This document shows, piece by piece, positions 1 through 8,987 of a stretch of DNA of 64,000 bases. A program made the translations under genes and the position numbers. The notes beneath the pieces are model-generated. The model saw nothing but the letters and a program-made list of their open reading frames with translations, was not told the origin of the DNA and did no database searches. Source of the DNA: Helicobacter vulpis (GTDB lineage: Bacteria; Campylobacterota; Campylobacteria; Campylobacterales; Helicobacteraceae); contig NZ_QXQT01000005.1 of the NCBI RefSeq assembly GCF_003660395.1, forward strand, positions 33,266 through 97,265, written 5' to 3'. Numbering within the stretch: position 1 is the first letter of the stretch; the number at the start of each line of letters is the position of its first letter.

Positions 1-724
1 GAGCTGATTCCTTAAAAAGCTCTAGGGATTTTTCTATGTTTTTTTCCACTCCCTCCCCATTCTCATACATGATCGCTAGATTATAGGACGCGCGCGCATC
101 GCCCAAATCGGCCGCCTGTTGGAAATACTCCAGCGCACGGGCATAGTCTTTAGCCACCCCCTGCCCGGCATAGTACATACTCCCCAAGCTCACCAAGGCC
201 TTGGTACTCCCGCGCTCTGCAGCCTCTTGGTAGAATTCTAAGGCCTTGGCATAATCCACCCCTACCCCATTGCCCGTGCGATACATCAAACCCATGTAAT
301 TTAAAGCGTTTACATCCTCTAAACTCGCCCCATGCTTAAAATAGTCTAGGGCTTTTTGATAATCTTTTTTAACGCCCTTACCCAAGTTATACATCACTCC
401 CAAATTGACAAAACCCTGGCTGTCGCCCAAATTAGCCGCTTGTTGGAAATAATCTAGCGCCTTGGCGTTGTCTTGGGCCACTCCCCTCCCATTGGCATAC
501 ATCACCCCCAAATAGATCAAAGCCCTAGAGCTCCCAAGTCCAGCGGCGTGCTGGTAACTGGCTAGCGCTTCTTCGTAATGGCGCGCTCTATAGGCCTGAT
601 GGGCCATTGTTAAAAAATCTTTATAGAGACTAGGCTGGCTTTCCTCGTCTTTGGATTCTAAATCCTCTTGTAAGGCCTGCTCAAAAGCGTCTTCTGCGTG
701 GGTGATTTGTTCGCGTTTTTGCAT
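1..724 (-). CDS. Sel1-like repeat (SLR/TPR) protein, C-terminus cut by window edge
   Basis: The 241 visible codons encode about five Sel1-like repeats of roughly 36 residues, each with the pattern A-x-x-x-LG-x-MY-x-x-G-x-GV-x-x-D-x-x-KAL-x-Y. The frame is still open at base 2, so the C-terminus is missing. No signal peptide and no cysteine is seen in this part, unlike the secreted cysteine-rich Hcp Sel1 proteins of H. pylori, so a cytoplasmic protein-interaction role is more likely (inference). The ATG at 724 has AAGGA upstream and lies 8 bp beyond the stop of the preceding lipoprotein gene, so the gene is probably the distal part of the mla operon. Confidence 0.85.
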   Translation of the reverse strand, partial: MQKREQITHAEDAFEQALQEDLESKDEESQPSLYKDFLTMAHQAYRARHYEEALASYQHAAGLGSSRALIYLGVMYANGRGVAQDNAKALDYFQQAANLGDSQGFVNLGVMYNLGKGVKKDYQKALDYFKHGASLEDVNALNYMGLMYRTGNGVGVDYAKALEFYQEAAERGSTKALVSLGSMYYAGQGVAKDYARALEYFQQAADLGDARASYNLAIMYENGEGVEKNIEKSLELFKESA

Positions 725-732
725 GCATTTCC

Positions 733-1311
733 TTATAAACTGGCTTTGACTTGGGCGAGGATCTGCGCGATGGCCTGCGCGCTGACCTGCTGGAGCGCTA
801 GAATGGCTTGTGTGGGAATGGCCAACTCTTTGCCCTCAAACTTTAAGGCCACCTCTTGGCTTTTAAGGGCCATAAAGCTTTGCACCCCCGTGTCTGCAGA
901 GAGCACGATCTGGGCGCGATAGATGCCCTTATCTTGAACAAACCCTAGCCAAAGCACATGGAGTTTCAAGCCCACATGGGCACTACTAGGGGGCACACTC
1001 ACCATAATGCATTGGCGTACCGCTTCTAAGATGAGCATATTTTTGAGCATATTGATGGGCAGGTCTGCGAATTTTTCGCGCACACTGCGTTCGATTCGCC
1101 CATTGGCGTGTTTGAGTAAAATGTCCTTGGTGTTGATGAGATCCGCGCCCAACACCCCCACTAAAGCCACATTTTTAGGCTTGGCGCACATGGGGGGCGT
1201 TTTTTGCACATTGAGATCGTAATAACTAATTTCAGGCAGGGCCTGCTTGAGATTGAGATTCAAGCACCCGGTAAGCAAGGGCGCTAAGAGTGTCCAAAAC
1301 CACAGCCTCAT
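733..1311 (-). CDS. ABC-type transport auxiliary lipoprotein (PqiC/YmbA-like), mla operon
   Basis: This is a 192-residue lipoprotein. The N-terminus has a hydrophobic stretch followed by a lipobox (L-T-G-C, Cys at about residue 16). The rest resembles the ABC-type transport auxiliary family, with the opening YYDL motif and a conserved L-x-V-D/E-like strand pattern. Such proteins work with MCE/MlaD proteins as periplasmic or outer-membrane components of lipid transport. Its ATG overlaps the stop of the mlaD reading frame by 4 bp (ATGA), so it is translationally coupled. It corresponds in position to H. pylori HP1463. The family assignment is reasonable; the exact role is inferred from the operon. 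Confidence 0.7.
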   Translation of the reverse strand: MRLWFWTLLAPLLTGCLNLNLKQALPEISYYDLNVQKTPPMCAKPKNVALVGVLGADLINTKDILLKHANGRIERSVREKFADLPINMLKNMLILEAVRQCIMVSVPPSSAHVGLKLHVLWLGFVQDKGIYRAQIVLSADTGVQSFMALKSQEVALKFEGKELAIPTQAILALQQVSAQAIAQILAQVKASL

Positions 1312-2182
1312 TTGTGCTCTCCAAAGAGTGTCTTATAGGGATTGGCCTCAAATTTGTCCATGATTAAAGAGCCTTTCTGCACGAATTGATCCACATTGCG
1401 CAAACTCAATTCTGCCTGCATCAGCAAGGGCGTTAACATGGTTTTCAGGTCAAATTGCCCCTTTTGGACCTTTTGATCCACATCTAGGATCAACTGATCG
1501 CTGTGCTGTAAGAGCGTGTTGCCCTTGGCAAAGAGGATATCTCCCTTGGCAAAAAGCGCATCGCCTTTTTGCAGAGTCGCGCGCGCCTCAATGAGCAGGC
1601 GATCTAAATTAGCCCTTGTGGTGTCTAGCCCCTGTGTGGTCTGTTGTATGGATGCGATGATCTTGTGGATATTTTCAATATTCTCAGGGCTTAGGATGCG
1701 ATCGATGTTTTTGATAATATCTAGTACTTCATTGGAGATATGCCCCGCGCTATTGCTGAGTTTTTCTAAAAAGCTCTGCTCATAATGCAAATCCGCTCAG
1801 AGTCCTTTTTGCTATAGAATTCTTTTGAGCTGCCCTGAATGAGACTCAAATACTTCATGCCCACCAAACCCTGTGAATCCACTTTGAGCATCGCGTCTTT
1901 ACTAACGGGGACTTTGCTTTTAATGTCAATGACGAGTTTGACCACCCCTAAGCGTTGGGGGTCAAAACCCACACTCCTGATCACACCAATTTGAATCCCC
2001 TTGTAATTGATGGGCGTGTTGGCCCCTATCCCGCCTAAATCCTTGTCCGTGTAAACCACATAGCGCAAGTAATCCTCTTCTTCAAAATTGACATGCCCCA
2101 ACCATAGGATAAAAACCACCATAGAGGCGATGCAGGCTAAAAAAATCCCCCCAATGAGCGTGTAATTTACATGCCTTTCCAA
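1308..2182 (-). pseudogene. mlaD: mlaD-type MCE-domain lipid transport protein, interrupted by a frameshift
   Basis: Two reading frames together make one MlaD/MCE protein. The first (2182 to 1766) has an N-terminal membrane anchor (about residues 8-28) and the MCE domain with YTDKDLGGIGANTPINYKGI. It ends abruptly after S-E-R-I. The second (1790 to 1308) continues with the coiled-coil C-terminal part (repeated KGDALFAKGDILFAKGN) from a non-canonical TTG. One extra T in the short T run near 1788-1792 would rejoin them as ...SERI-L-HYEQSF.... H. pylori HP1464 is a single protein of about this combined length. The gene overlaps mlaF upstream by 16 bp and the auxiliary lipoprotein downstream by 4 bp. 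It is either a real inactivating mutation or a base-call error. Confidence 0.8.
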
Positions 2183-2949
2183 AATTTCTCTCCTCGTGTA
2201 GAATTGAATAAATTGCCCTCTTCTAGGGGTACTTCTTTGGTGTGTTGCACAAACTCTGCCAAATTGCCATCAAAACTAATCAAGCCGTCCTTGAGCATGA
2301 TAAAACGATCCACGGCGTTTTTAATGGAGTCTAGATCATGGGTGATCATCACCACGGTGAGCTTTAAAGCCTCTTTGAGCGAGAGAATCAACGCGTCAAA
2401 TTTATCCGCGGAGTAGGGGTCTAGCCCGCTGGTGGGTTCATCCAAGAACAAAATATCCGGATTGGTCGCCATCGCCCTTGCTAGCCCCACGCGCTTTTTC
2501 ATCCCCCCACTGAGCTCATAGGGGTAGAGGTGGTAAACCTGTTTGCTCAATCCCACGCGATCCAACCACATTTTAGAGATTTCTACAATATTGTTCTTAG
2601 GATAGGCACTGTGCTCTTCGAGCATGATCCCCACATTTTCTAGTACGCTCAAAGAGCTATAAAGCGCGCCAAATTGAAACAACATCCCAATCCGATGAAA
2701 AAATTTGTAGCGTTCTGAATCCTTGAGTTTCCAAATGTCCATGCCAAAAATGCGGATAGTACCCTTGATGGGCTTGTTGAGCAAGATCATACTCCTTAAA
2801 AGGGTGCTCTTCCCGCTCCCACTCCCCCCCAAAATCGCCAAAACCTCCCCTTGGTAAACCGAGAAACTCACACCTCTATGAATGACATGATCGCCATAGG
2901 CGGTGTATAGATCCTGCACTTCAATCAAACGGGGTAAATTGTCTACCAT
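2167..2949 (-). CDS. mlaF: MlaF-like ABC transporter ATP-binding protein
   Basis: This 260-residue ABC ATPase has a Walker A GGSGSGKST (about 41-49), Q-loop MLFQFGAL, signature LSGGMKKRVGLARA, Walker B ILFLDEPTSGLDP and an H-loop in MITHD. The GGMKKR form of the signature is typical of the MlaF/MKL subfamily that powers phospholipid traffic between the inner and outer membranes. It sits between mlaE (7 bp upstream) and mlaD (16 bp overlap), so the complex is stoichiometrically coupled in one transcript. The ATG at 2949 gives a normal N-terminus. Confidence 0.92.
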   Translation of the reverse strand: MVDNLPRLIEVQDLYTAYGDHVIHRGVSFSVYQGEVLAILGGSGSGKSTLLRSMILLNKPIKGTIRIFGMDIWKLKDSERYKFFHRIGMLFQFGALYSSLSVLENVGIMLEEHSAYPKNNIVEISKMWLDRVGLSKQVYHLYPYELSGGMKKRVGLARAMATNPDILFLDEPTSGLDPYSADKFDALILSLKEALKLTVVMITHDLDSIKNAVDRFIMLKDGLISFDGNLAEFVQHTKEVPLEEGNLFNSTRGEKFWKGM

Positions 2950-2956
2950 GCCATGC

Positions 2957-4102
2957 CTACATATTGAGTTTACTAAAGATGACAGAAAAAAGGGCGTTTA
3001 AGAAGATGATCCAAAAGAGCGCGTTCACCACGCTAATGGTGGTGAGCGTGCCTATGGACTCGGTGTCTCCCTTCACCTCAAACCCACGCATGCACCCCAC
3101 TAGCGCGATGGCAAACCCCCAAAAGGGGGCCTTGATGAGCCCCACAAAAAAATGGCTCAAGCCCACATTTTCATGCAAGCGCGCCACATAGTGGCTAAAG
3201 GTGATGCCTAGTTGGTATTTAATGGCCACCATCGCCCCCAAGAGCGCAAAGGCATCGGCAATAAAGACCATCAAGGGCATCACAATCACCAAGGCCAACA
3301 CCCTAGGTAGAACCAACCATGCAAAGGGGTTAAGCCCCATAGTGTGCATGGCGTCTAATTCTTCGGTGATCTTCATCACCCCAATTTGGGCGGTAAAACT
3401 AGAGGCGCTGCGCCCGGCCACCACTAAGGTTAAAATAAAAGGCCCCATCTCTCTTAGGGCTAGCTTGGCCGTCATCTCAATACTCATCAAGGGAAAGCCC
3501 AAATCTTGCAATTGGATCGCCCCCTGCAAGGCGATCGCAAAGCCCACCACAAAGACGGTCAAAATGCTCACAGGCAAAACCTTAAACCCACTTTCGTGAA
3601 TGTGGTGAATCAAAGGGGTCAGGCATAGGGTTTTGGGTTTGATCAAAGCGCGCCCTAAGAAGTAAAGCACCATGCCACAAAAGTTAAAGGTGTTGAGCAC
3701 GGTGTTGAAAAAGCAGGCCACGCTCTTACCCAACTTCTCTAAAGGGTTGCGCTTGGGGCGGCTTGCGTGTTCTTGATATAAAATGCTGGGGTCTTCTTTT
3801 ACCCAGCTCTCCACCACCTCCAACACGCGCCCATTGTAGATATTGGCGTTTAAGAAGGCGGGTTTTTTGCGCCCCAAGAGGTCATAGAGCAACATCAAAA
3901 AGACAAAATCCAAACCCTCCACTTCTTTAAAATCAATGGCTCTGATTGGGGGGGCGGCTTTAATCACGCGTTCTAGCTGTTTGAGCGCGCTTGCGGGGGT
4001 CTTAAAATTCCAATATCCGCGCAAAAAAAGCGTGTCCGATTTCACATAACCTACAGGCGCTGTTGCAATCACAAGGTCCCTTAACGCAAAAGTGATCCAC
4101 AT
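2957..4102 (-). CDS. mlaE: MlaE-like permease with N-terminal STAS-like extension
   Basis: This 381-residue protein has a C-terminal MlaE/DUF140 permease domain, about residues 125-381. It has several membrane spans and the family motif around ALREMGPFILTLVVAGRSAS and GELDAM-type residues (EELDAMHTMG). The first 120 residues are soluble and resemble a STAS-like domain, as in other epsilonproteobacterial MlaE proteins. It is the first gene of the mla operon and diverges from the outer-membrane protein gene at 4162. The product is the inner-membrane channel of the lipid transport ABC system. Start ATG at 4102. Confidence 0.9.
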   Translation of the reverse strand: MWITFALRDLVIATAPVGYVKSDTLFLRGYWNFKTPASALKQLERVIKAAPPIRAIDFKEVEGLDFVFLMLLYDLLGRKKPAFLNANIYNGRVLEVVESWVKEDPSILYQEHASRPKRNPLEKLGKSVACFFNTVLNTFNFCGMVLYFLGRALIKPKTLCLTPLIHHIHESGFKVLPVSILTVFVVGFAIALQGAIQLQDLGFPLMSIEMTAKLALREMGPFILTLVVAGRSASSFTAQIGVMKITEELDAMHTMGLNPFAWLVLPRVLALVIVMPLMVFIADAFALLGAMVAIKYQLGITFSHYVARLHENVGLSHFFVGLIKAPFWGFAIALVGCMRGFEVKGDTESIGTLTTISVVNALFWIIFLNALFSVIFSKLNM

Positions 4103-4161
4103 TTAAATCATGGGAGCTTGTGCTATTATACAATAAAAGAAAAGCACAATGGGTAGTAGAT

Positions 4162-4824
4162 TTGAAGCGTGCGCAGATTGTCTTGTTGGGTTGGGGTTTG
4201 CAAATTGCCTTGGGTGCGCAAGAAAAGATGTGGCTCAAAGAACAGGACACCTACACCCGTCTGTATAACCAACACAAACAACTCAAATTGAAAAATGGCG
4301 GGTATTTTGGCATGGGCTTTGGGATGATCAATATCAAAAAGGATTATAAAAACACCAAATTAAAGAGCTTCCCGGCCATTTTGAGTTTCAAGGGAGGGCT
4401 GCAGACTTTCTTTAAAAATTACATCGGGTTGCGCGGGTTTATCGCGTTGGACTTGGCCACTTCTAGCGTGAATTGGCGTTCCAAGTACAACCCCTCTAAC
4501 TCTTTTTATGGCGTGGCCAGTGTGGGCTTAGAAATCCCTTTAGAAATCCCTTTGACCCGCTCTTACCAGCATTTTCTAGGGCTCTATGGGGGGGCGGGTT
4601 TGGGGGCGGTGATCTACACCGACGACGCGGATTTTAGTTTTAAAAACAAGCATGTCATCTACACGGCTGGACTCATTGTGCAGGGAGGGATTGCCCTCAC
4701 CCTTTACACCAGACACCGCATTGAAATCGGCGTAAAACTCTTGCCGACTAATAAAACTTTACTCGCCTCCAAGCGCTTTGAAACCTCCTTGATGTTCAAT
4801 TGCATGTACCTTTACAAATTCTAA
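4162..4824 (+). CDS. Small outer-membrane beta-barrel-like protein
   Basis: The product is about 220 residues with a signal-peptide-like start (KRAQIVLLGWGLQIALGAQ). The body is rich in alternating aromatic and polar strands, and the C-terminus ends YLYKF with a terminal Phe, as is usual for Helicobacter outer-membrane barrels. The frame is open back to a GTG at 4120, but that stretch contains a TATTATACAAT promoter-like -10, so I chose the in-frame TTG at 4162, just before the signal peptide; its ribosome site is weak. A gene in this place next to mlaE matches H. pylori HP1467. Its stop overlaps the stop of azlD on the other strand. Function unknown beyond outer-membrane location. Confidence 0.65.
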   Translation: MKRAQIVLLGWGLQIALGAQEKMWLKEQDTYTRLYNQHKQLKLKNGGYFGMGFGMINIKKDYKNTKLKSFPAILSFKGGLQTFFKNYIGLRGFIALDLATSSVNWRSKYNPSNSFYGVASVGLEIPLEIPLTRSYQHFLGLYGGAGLGAVIYTDDADFSFKNKHVIYTAGLIVQGGIALTLYTRHRIEIGVKLLPTNKTLLASKRFETSLMFNCMYLYKF

Positions 4825-5162
4825 AAGAATTGCGCGAGGATCGCGCTTTGTACCAACCACATGTAAAGCGCAGTACCCCCGATGACGCTCAAGGCGAAGA
4901 CACGCAAAAACACATGCAAGAGCACCACACAGCCCACTGCCAGCACTTCATTAAGCCCATAAGGGGGGCTAGAAAAGGGCGTATCCTTAAGGCTGTAGAC
5001 AATGAGCATGCCCACCACGCCCAAACTCAAAACCCGCCCCAGATAGAGCAATATTTTGGGCGCGGGGCGTTTGGCATTAAAGAGCAAAAAGGGGAAGATG
5101 CGGATAAAATAGGTGGTGGCGACTGTGATGATGAGGACAGACCACACATAGAGATCGCTCAT
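4821..5162 (-). CDS. azlD: AzlD-like branched-chain amino acid export subunit
   Basis: This is a 113-residue protein with about four hydrophobic segments and the AzlD motif T-x-x-x-R-x-x-PFLLF. AzlD-family proteins form a small membrane subunit with AzlC that exports branched-chain amino acids. The start ATG overlaps the azlC stop by 4 bp (ATGA), so the pair is coupled. The stop codon overlaps that of the convergent outer-membrane protein gene. Confidence 0.82.
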   Translation of the reverse strand: MSDLYVWSVLIITVATTYFIRIFPFLLFNAKRPAPKILLYLGRVLSLGVVGMLIVYSLKDTPFSSPPYGLNEVLAVGCVVLLHVFLRVFALSVIGGTALYMWLVQSAILAQFF

Positions 5163-5836
5163 TCCAAACGCCTTTTAAAGAAAATGAGAATACAAACCAT
5201 CACCAACAAGGTGGGCAAGAGAAAATGGACTTTGCCAAAGAGAAGAAAACAGCCCAGCGCGCTCAAAAGCCCAATGAGTGCGGGGGCATGGCGTTGCGTT
5301 GCCTTCCATTGCTCCATAAAGATCACCAAAAAAGTCCCGGTTACGATGAAAGAAATGCCCTCCACATTCAGGGTAAACCCTTCCCCCAAGAGCGCCCCTA
5401 AGGCCGTTCCCACCACCCAATAAATTTGATTGAGCATAGAAATCGCCAACATGAAGTCTTGAGGATCGCTCTGCTTGGGCTTGACCAAGGCCAATAGCGA
5501 AAAGCTTTCATCTGTGAGGGTGTGTGCTAAGTAGTAGATGCGCCCGCGCGTCTTGTTAAAGGGCTCTAGCATCGCGATGGCATAGCAGATTTGACGCGCG
5601 TTGAGCAGGGCCACCAAGAGAAAGATATTGAGCATGTCCGCATGCGCGCTCAACAAACCCACCACTAAAAATTGCACCGCCCCCGCGTAGATGAATACAC
5701 TCATAAAAACCGCCACCCAAAACCCATACCCCGCCTGTTGCACCAACACTCCAAAGGTTGCGCCTACTAGAATAAAGCCTACCAGTAGAGGGATGGTGTG
5801 GGGAAACGCTTCTTTAAAGGCTAAAGAGCTAGGCAT
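5159..5836 (-). CDS. azlC: AzlC-like branched-chain amino acid permease
   Basis: The product is 225 residues, with FKEAFPHTIPLLVGFILVGATFGVL near the N-terminus and FMSVFIYAGAVQF. Both are hallmarks of the AzlC/YgaZ family of branched-chain amino acid exporters. I chose the ATG at 5836 rather than the longer frame from 5884 because it immediately precedes the conserved N-terminus. It overlaps the end of the upstream ABC-2 permease gene by 8 bp. It lies last-but-one in a long minus-strand run with the HlyD/ABC-2 exporter, an arrangement that differs from the separate azlCD pair I recall in H. pylori. Confidence 0.85.
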   Translation of the reverse strand: MPSSLAFKEAFPHTIPLLVGFILVGATFGVLVQQAGYGFWVAVFMSVFIYAGAVQFLVVGLLSAHADMLNIFLLVALLNARQICYAIAMLEPFNKTRGRIYYLAHTLTDESFSLLALVKPKQSDPQDFMLAISMLNQIYWVVGTALGALLGEGFTLNVEGISFIVTGTFLVIFMEQWKATQRHAPALIGLLSALGCFLLFGKVHFLLPTLLVMVCILIFFKRRLE

Positions 5837-6932
5837 GGGTTTTTCTTGAGAGCCGCCACGCCCCCACGCATAAGGCCAGCCCAAGAATCCCCACTAAATA
5901 GATTACATGGGAAAAAGCCGCGCTCAAGGGCGCGCCTAGTTGGTTTAACATCACCATAGAGGAAATGCCATGGTAGGCGGGTACAATTTGCAAAAGCAGG
6001 CGCAAAAAGCGAGGCATCAGTTCTAAAGGCCAAATAAAGCCCATCATAAAGACTAGGGGTAAGGAAGAGATCAGCACAATCTGGGCGGCCTGTGTGCCCT
6101 TACGCACAAAAGTACCCAACACCACCCCACAGCTCGCCGTGCTCATTAAAAACACCAGCATGAAACCCAACAAGACAGAGGGGTTAGCATGGATGTGAAT
6201 CCCATAATAGGGAAACAACACCCCCAAGTACAGGAGGGCTAAAAAGGCGTAGATCACGCTAAAACACACACAGCGTACCCACATTAAACGCAGAGCGCTT
6301 GAAAAATGGGAGACAACGCGCCCCTGCGCACAGGTGAGCATGCTAGTGCCCATGAGCAAAGTTTGGTGTAAAATAAAAATAAAGACATTGGCAATTGCGT
6401 AATTGAGATAGCCCACAGAAGGGTTATAAAGGGGAATGGTTTGCAAGGAAAGGAGATTATGTTCTTTGGCGATCTCACTTTCAAACAAGCTTTTGTGGGT
6501 TTTAATGGCATCGCTTAGGGTATCCAACACGTCCACCACTGCGTTGGCAATTGCGCTGTAGATCAAAAAATAGTTCGCATTGGTGTAGAGCTCCACACGC
6601 GCGGGGGTACTGGTGTAAATGGCGCGCTCAAAGAACTTAGGGATCAATACGATCCCATAGACTTGTTCAGTTTCTAGCAATCTCTTGGCTTCTTGGGGAG
6701 ATTGGGAAAAATGCGTGATGTGGATACTGGGCGTGCTTTCTAACATGCGCATGAGCCGCCTAGAAAGTGTGCTTTGATCCAAGTCTACTAGTACGATTGG
6801 TTGGCCCGTTACAATGTCGTTTTTATAGGGCAAGGGGTAGAGAAAAGCATAAAACAAGGGACCTACGATGATAATAAAGCGCACCCCAGCATGTGTAAAA
6901 ATGGCCTTAAACTCGTTTAAAAATACTCTCAT
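5829..6932 (-). CDS. ABC-2 type permease (second of a pair)
   Basis: A 367-residue membrane protein of the YhhJ/YbhR-like ABC-2 family. It has one N-terminal span, a large periplasmic region (PIVLVDLDQSTLSRRLMRML, then VYGIVLIPKFFERAI) and a block of about five C-terminal spans. The ATG at 6932 overlaps the stop of the upstream permease (ATGA); the longer open frame to 7016 lies inside that gene and was rejected. It is paralogous to the neighbouring permease. With it, HlyD and TolC-like proteins it should form an export pathway across both membranes (inference; matches H. pylori HP1486). No ATP-binding gene is nearby. Confidence 0.82.
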   Translation of the reverse strand: MRVFLNEFKAIFTHAGVRFIIIVGPLFYAFLYPLPYKNDIVTGQPIVLVDLDQSTLSRRLMRMLESTPSIHITHFSQSPQEAKRLLETEQVYGIVLIPKFFERAIYTSTPARVELYTNANYFLIYSAIANAVVDVLDTLSDAIKTHKSLFESEIAKEHNLLSLQTIPLYNPSVGYLNYAIANVFIFILHQTLLMGTSMLTCAQGRVVSHFSSALRLMWVRCVCFSVIYAFLALLYLGVLFPYYGIHIHANPSVLLGFMLVFLMSTASCGVVLGTFVRKGTQAAQIVLISSLPLVFMMGFIWPLELMPRFLRLLLQIVPAYHGISSMVMLNQLGAPLSAAFSHVIYLVGILGLALCVGAWRLSRKTHA

Positions 6933-7987
6933 GTCTTTTTCTCTTTCAAATACCACAAGCACAACCCAAGGGGCAAAAATAGCATGAACAGCCCCATTTT
7001 TAACAGGGATTGCCAAGCCAAAACCACCCCATCGCTATAATGTGCCAAGGCGATCAAGGCCTTAATAAAGTAACTCACGGGCAATAAAGACCCCCAAAAC
7101 TCGCCCAACGCATTCATGTTGTTCACCGGATAGGTAACTCCCACAAAGGCCAAAGAGGGGGCGGTATACGCAGCAACCACCGAAGTACTTCTAATAGGAT
7201 CGCCTAATAGAGCGTGCAGGGCTAAAACCACGCTAGAAATACTCAGCACCATCAACACCACCCCACCTAAAAGCAACCACAAATGTGCGTAATAAGGCTT
7301 TAAAAACCCTAACATGAGAATTCCCCATAGGCTAAAAATGCAGGTATTGAGCCATAACGCGCCAAAGGCTTGTAAGGTGGTGGTGCTGTGTTGTAAGAAA
7401 TTCAGCATGCCTAAGGCGATGAGAATTTGCCACATACAGGGCAGGATCACCCCCAATAGGAATTGTGCGTAGTTATTGTTCTGGTTGTAAAGGGCATGGA
7501 TGTTGGCATGCAAGGGGAAGGCTAGGGCTTTAGCGGTGTTAAAATCGCCCTGTGTGCCTAAGTTTCTAGCGACATCATTTTTCACATTCAAGGTCATCAA
7601 GGTTTGGGTAAAAGCGCTCAAAATCGCCTTGCCCACTAGGACAAATTCGGCATCGTAGTAAAGTACCACGGGGGTTTTGATTCCTAACTTGACATGGCGT
7701 TCTAAATCCTTATTGAGCACCACCGCCCCATAAATTTTTTTGCTATCCAAATCTGCTTTGGCATCGCTCAAAGAAGGGTAAAAATGTTTCAAAAAAAGAT
7801 AACTATTGGCGTTTAAAGCACTGGTGATCTCTTGACTTAGGTGGCTGTGATCTAAATCCACGATCCCAATGGGGAGTTTGGTGGGGAGCTCTTTGTAGAA
7901 GATGCCAGTCAACAACGCCCATAATAACAAAGGCACGCCCAAGCACAGCGTGAGACCATAGGTATCCTGCTTGATTCTAGACCACAT
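6929..7987 (-). CDS. ABC-2 type permease (first of a pair)
   Basis: A 352-residue ABC-2 permease with an N-terminal span (LTLCLGVPLLLWALL), the periplasmic motif GIVDLDHSHLSQEI and about five C-terminal spans. The ATG at 7987 forms a TGATG junction with the HlyD-like gene stop; the TTG one codon upstream is less likely. The second permease follows with a 4-bp overlap. In related exporters such a pair dimerises in the inner membrane to pass hydrophobic or toxic compounds to the adaptor. Substrate unknown. Confidence 0.82.
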   Translation of the reverse strand: MWSRIKQDTYGLTLCLGVPLLLWALLTGIFYKELPTKLPIGIVDLDHSHLSQEITSALNANSYLFLKHFYPSLSDAKADLDSKKIYGAVVLNKDLERHVKLGIKTPVVLYYDAEFVLVGKAILSAFTQTLMTLNVKNDVARNLGTQGDFNTAKALAFPLHANIHALYNQNNNYAQFLLGVILPCMWQILIALGMLNFLQHSTTTLQAFGALWLNTCIFSLWGILMLGFLKPYYAHLWLLLGGVVLMVLSISSVVLALHALLGDPIRSTSVVAAYTAPSLAFVGVTYPVNNMNALGEFWGSLLPVSYFIKALIALAHYSDGVVLAWQSLLKMGLFMLFLPLGLCLWYLKEKKT

Positions 7988-8979
7988 CAAGGGTTAACCA
8001 AGACACTCATGCCCACCCGCAAGCGCGCCATCTCACTCAAAGGGGTAGCCTCAATGCTAAAAGAGCGCATGTCATAACTCTTGCTACTACTCGTGCTTTT
8101 CCATGTAGCAAAATCTCCCATCACGCTCACATAGGTAACTTTGAACTCTAGAGTTTGATCCAAGGCGGGTACATAGCCCTTAAAAACAGACCCCACATTG
8201 AATTGTTTTAGGTATTTCTCCGGCACACTCAAATTCAACCACGCATGTGCGGTGTCTGTTACTAAGACGACTGGAAACCCCTTAGGGCTCAACTCCCCGC
8301 TATAGAGTAAGACATTGCTCACCTCCCCATCAATGGGGCTATAAGCATTCTTATCACGCAGGAAAACCTGCACTTCATTGAGCTGCCCTAAGGCGGCTTG
8401 GGCTTTTTCTTTAGCCGCGATTTTGCTCTCTTGACTAGCCCCCTCGCGCGCTAGCTGGTATTGTTGGAAAGCGGCCTCTTTATTGTAATTGGCACTTTGG
8501 AAGGCTGCATAGGCCTCATCGCGTTTTTGTAAACTCGCCACGCCTTTATCATAGAGCTCTTGCACACGCTTATAGGTTTCCTGGGCTAGATCGCTGCGGG
8601 CTTTGGCGGCTTGGTAGACATCTTTGGCACTTTTGATAGTTTGGTTGCGACTTCCCTTTAACACTTCATCGCGCAAAGCGACTGCGGCTTTGTGGCTCGA
8701 GCTCGCTTGTAATAGCTTGGCTTCGGCCTCGGGGCTATGGATGGTAAAAACTAATGCGCCTTTTTTGATCTGATCGCCTTTTTTAACCACCACGCTTTCG
8801 ATGCGTCCGGCCAACTTGGAGCTCACGCTATACTCCCTAGCTTCTATAAAGCCTTGTAGCCGTTCTACCTTGTGGCTATAGGCTTGGTAATAGAGCTTGC
8901 CAAGCCACCCCAAAATCCCTAGGGCGATCAAGATCGTTAAAATAAGAACTAAGGGTTTTTTATCTGCTGTGCTAGCCAT
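7987..8979 (-). CDS. HlyD/EmrA-family membrane-fusion adaptor
   Basis: The 330 residues comprise one N-terminal membrane span (VLILTILIALGILGWLG), a lipoyl half-motif (GRIESVVVKKGDQIKKGALVF), a long alpha-helical hairpin (about 95-200), a second half-motif (AYSPIDGEVSNVLLYSGE) and a beta-barrel region. Membrane-fusion proteins of this type link inner-membrane permeases to a TolC channel. An AGGA ribosome site lies just before the ATG. The gene sits 8 bp after the TolC-like gene and overlaps the first ABC-2 permease. It corresponds to H. pylori HP1488. Confidence 0.88.
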   Translation of the reverse strand: MASTADKKPLVLILTILIALGILGWLGKLYYQAYSHKVERLQGFIEAREYSVSSKLAGRIESVVVKKGDQIKKGALVFTIHSPEAEAKLLQASSSHKAAVALRDEVLKGSRNQTIKSAKDVYQAAKARSDLAQETYKRVQELYDKGVASLQKRDEAYAAFQSANYNKEAAFQQYQLAREGASQESKIAAKEKAQAALGQLNEVQVFLRDKNAYSPIDGEVSNVLLYSGELSPKGFPVVLVTDTAHAWLNLSVPEKYLKQFNVGSVFKGYVPALDQTLEFKVTYVSVMGDFATWKSTSSSKSYDMRSFSIEATPLSEMARLRVGMSVLVNP

Positions 8980-8987
8980 GTCTTATC

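Noticed and set aside
4800..5423. 207-codon plus-strand frame across azlD and azlC
   Set aside because: It lies opposite two recognisable genes and has no domain; its start is inside the outer-membrane protein gene.
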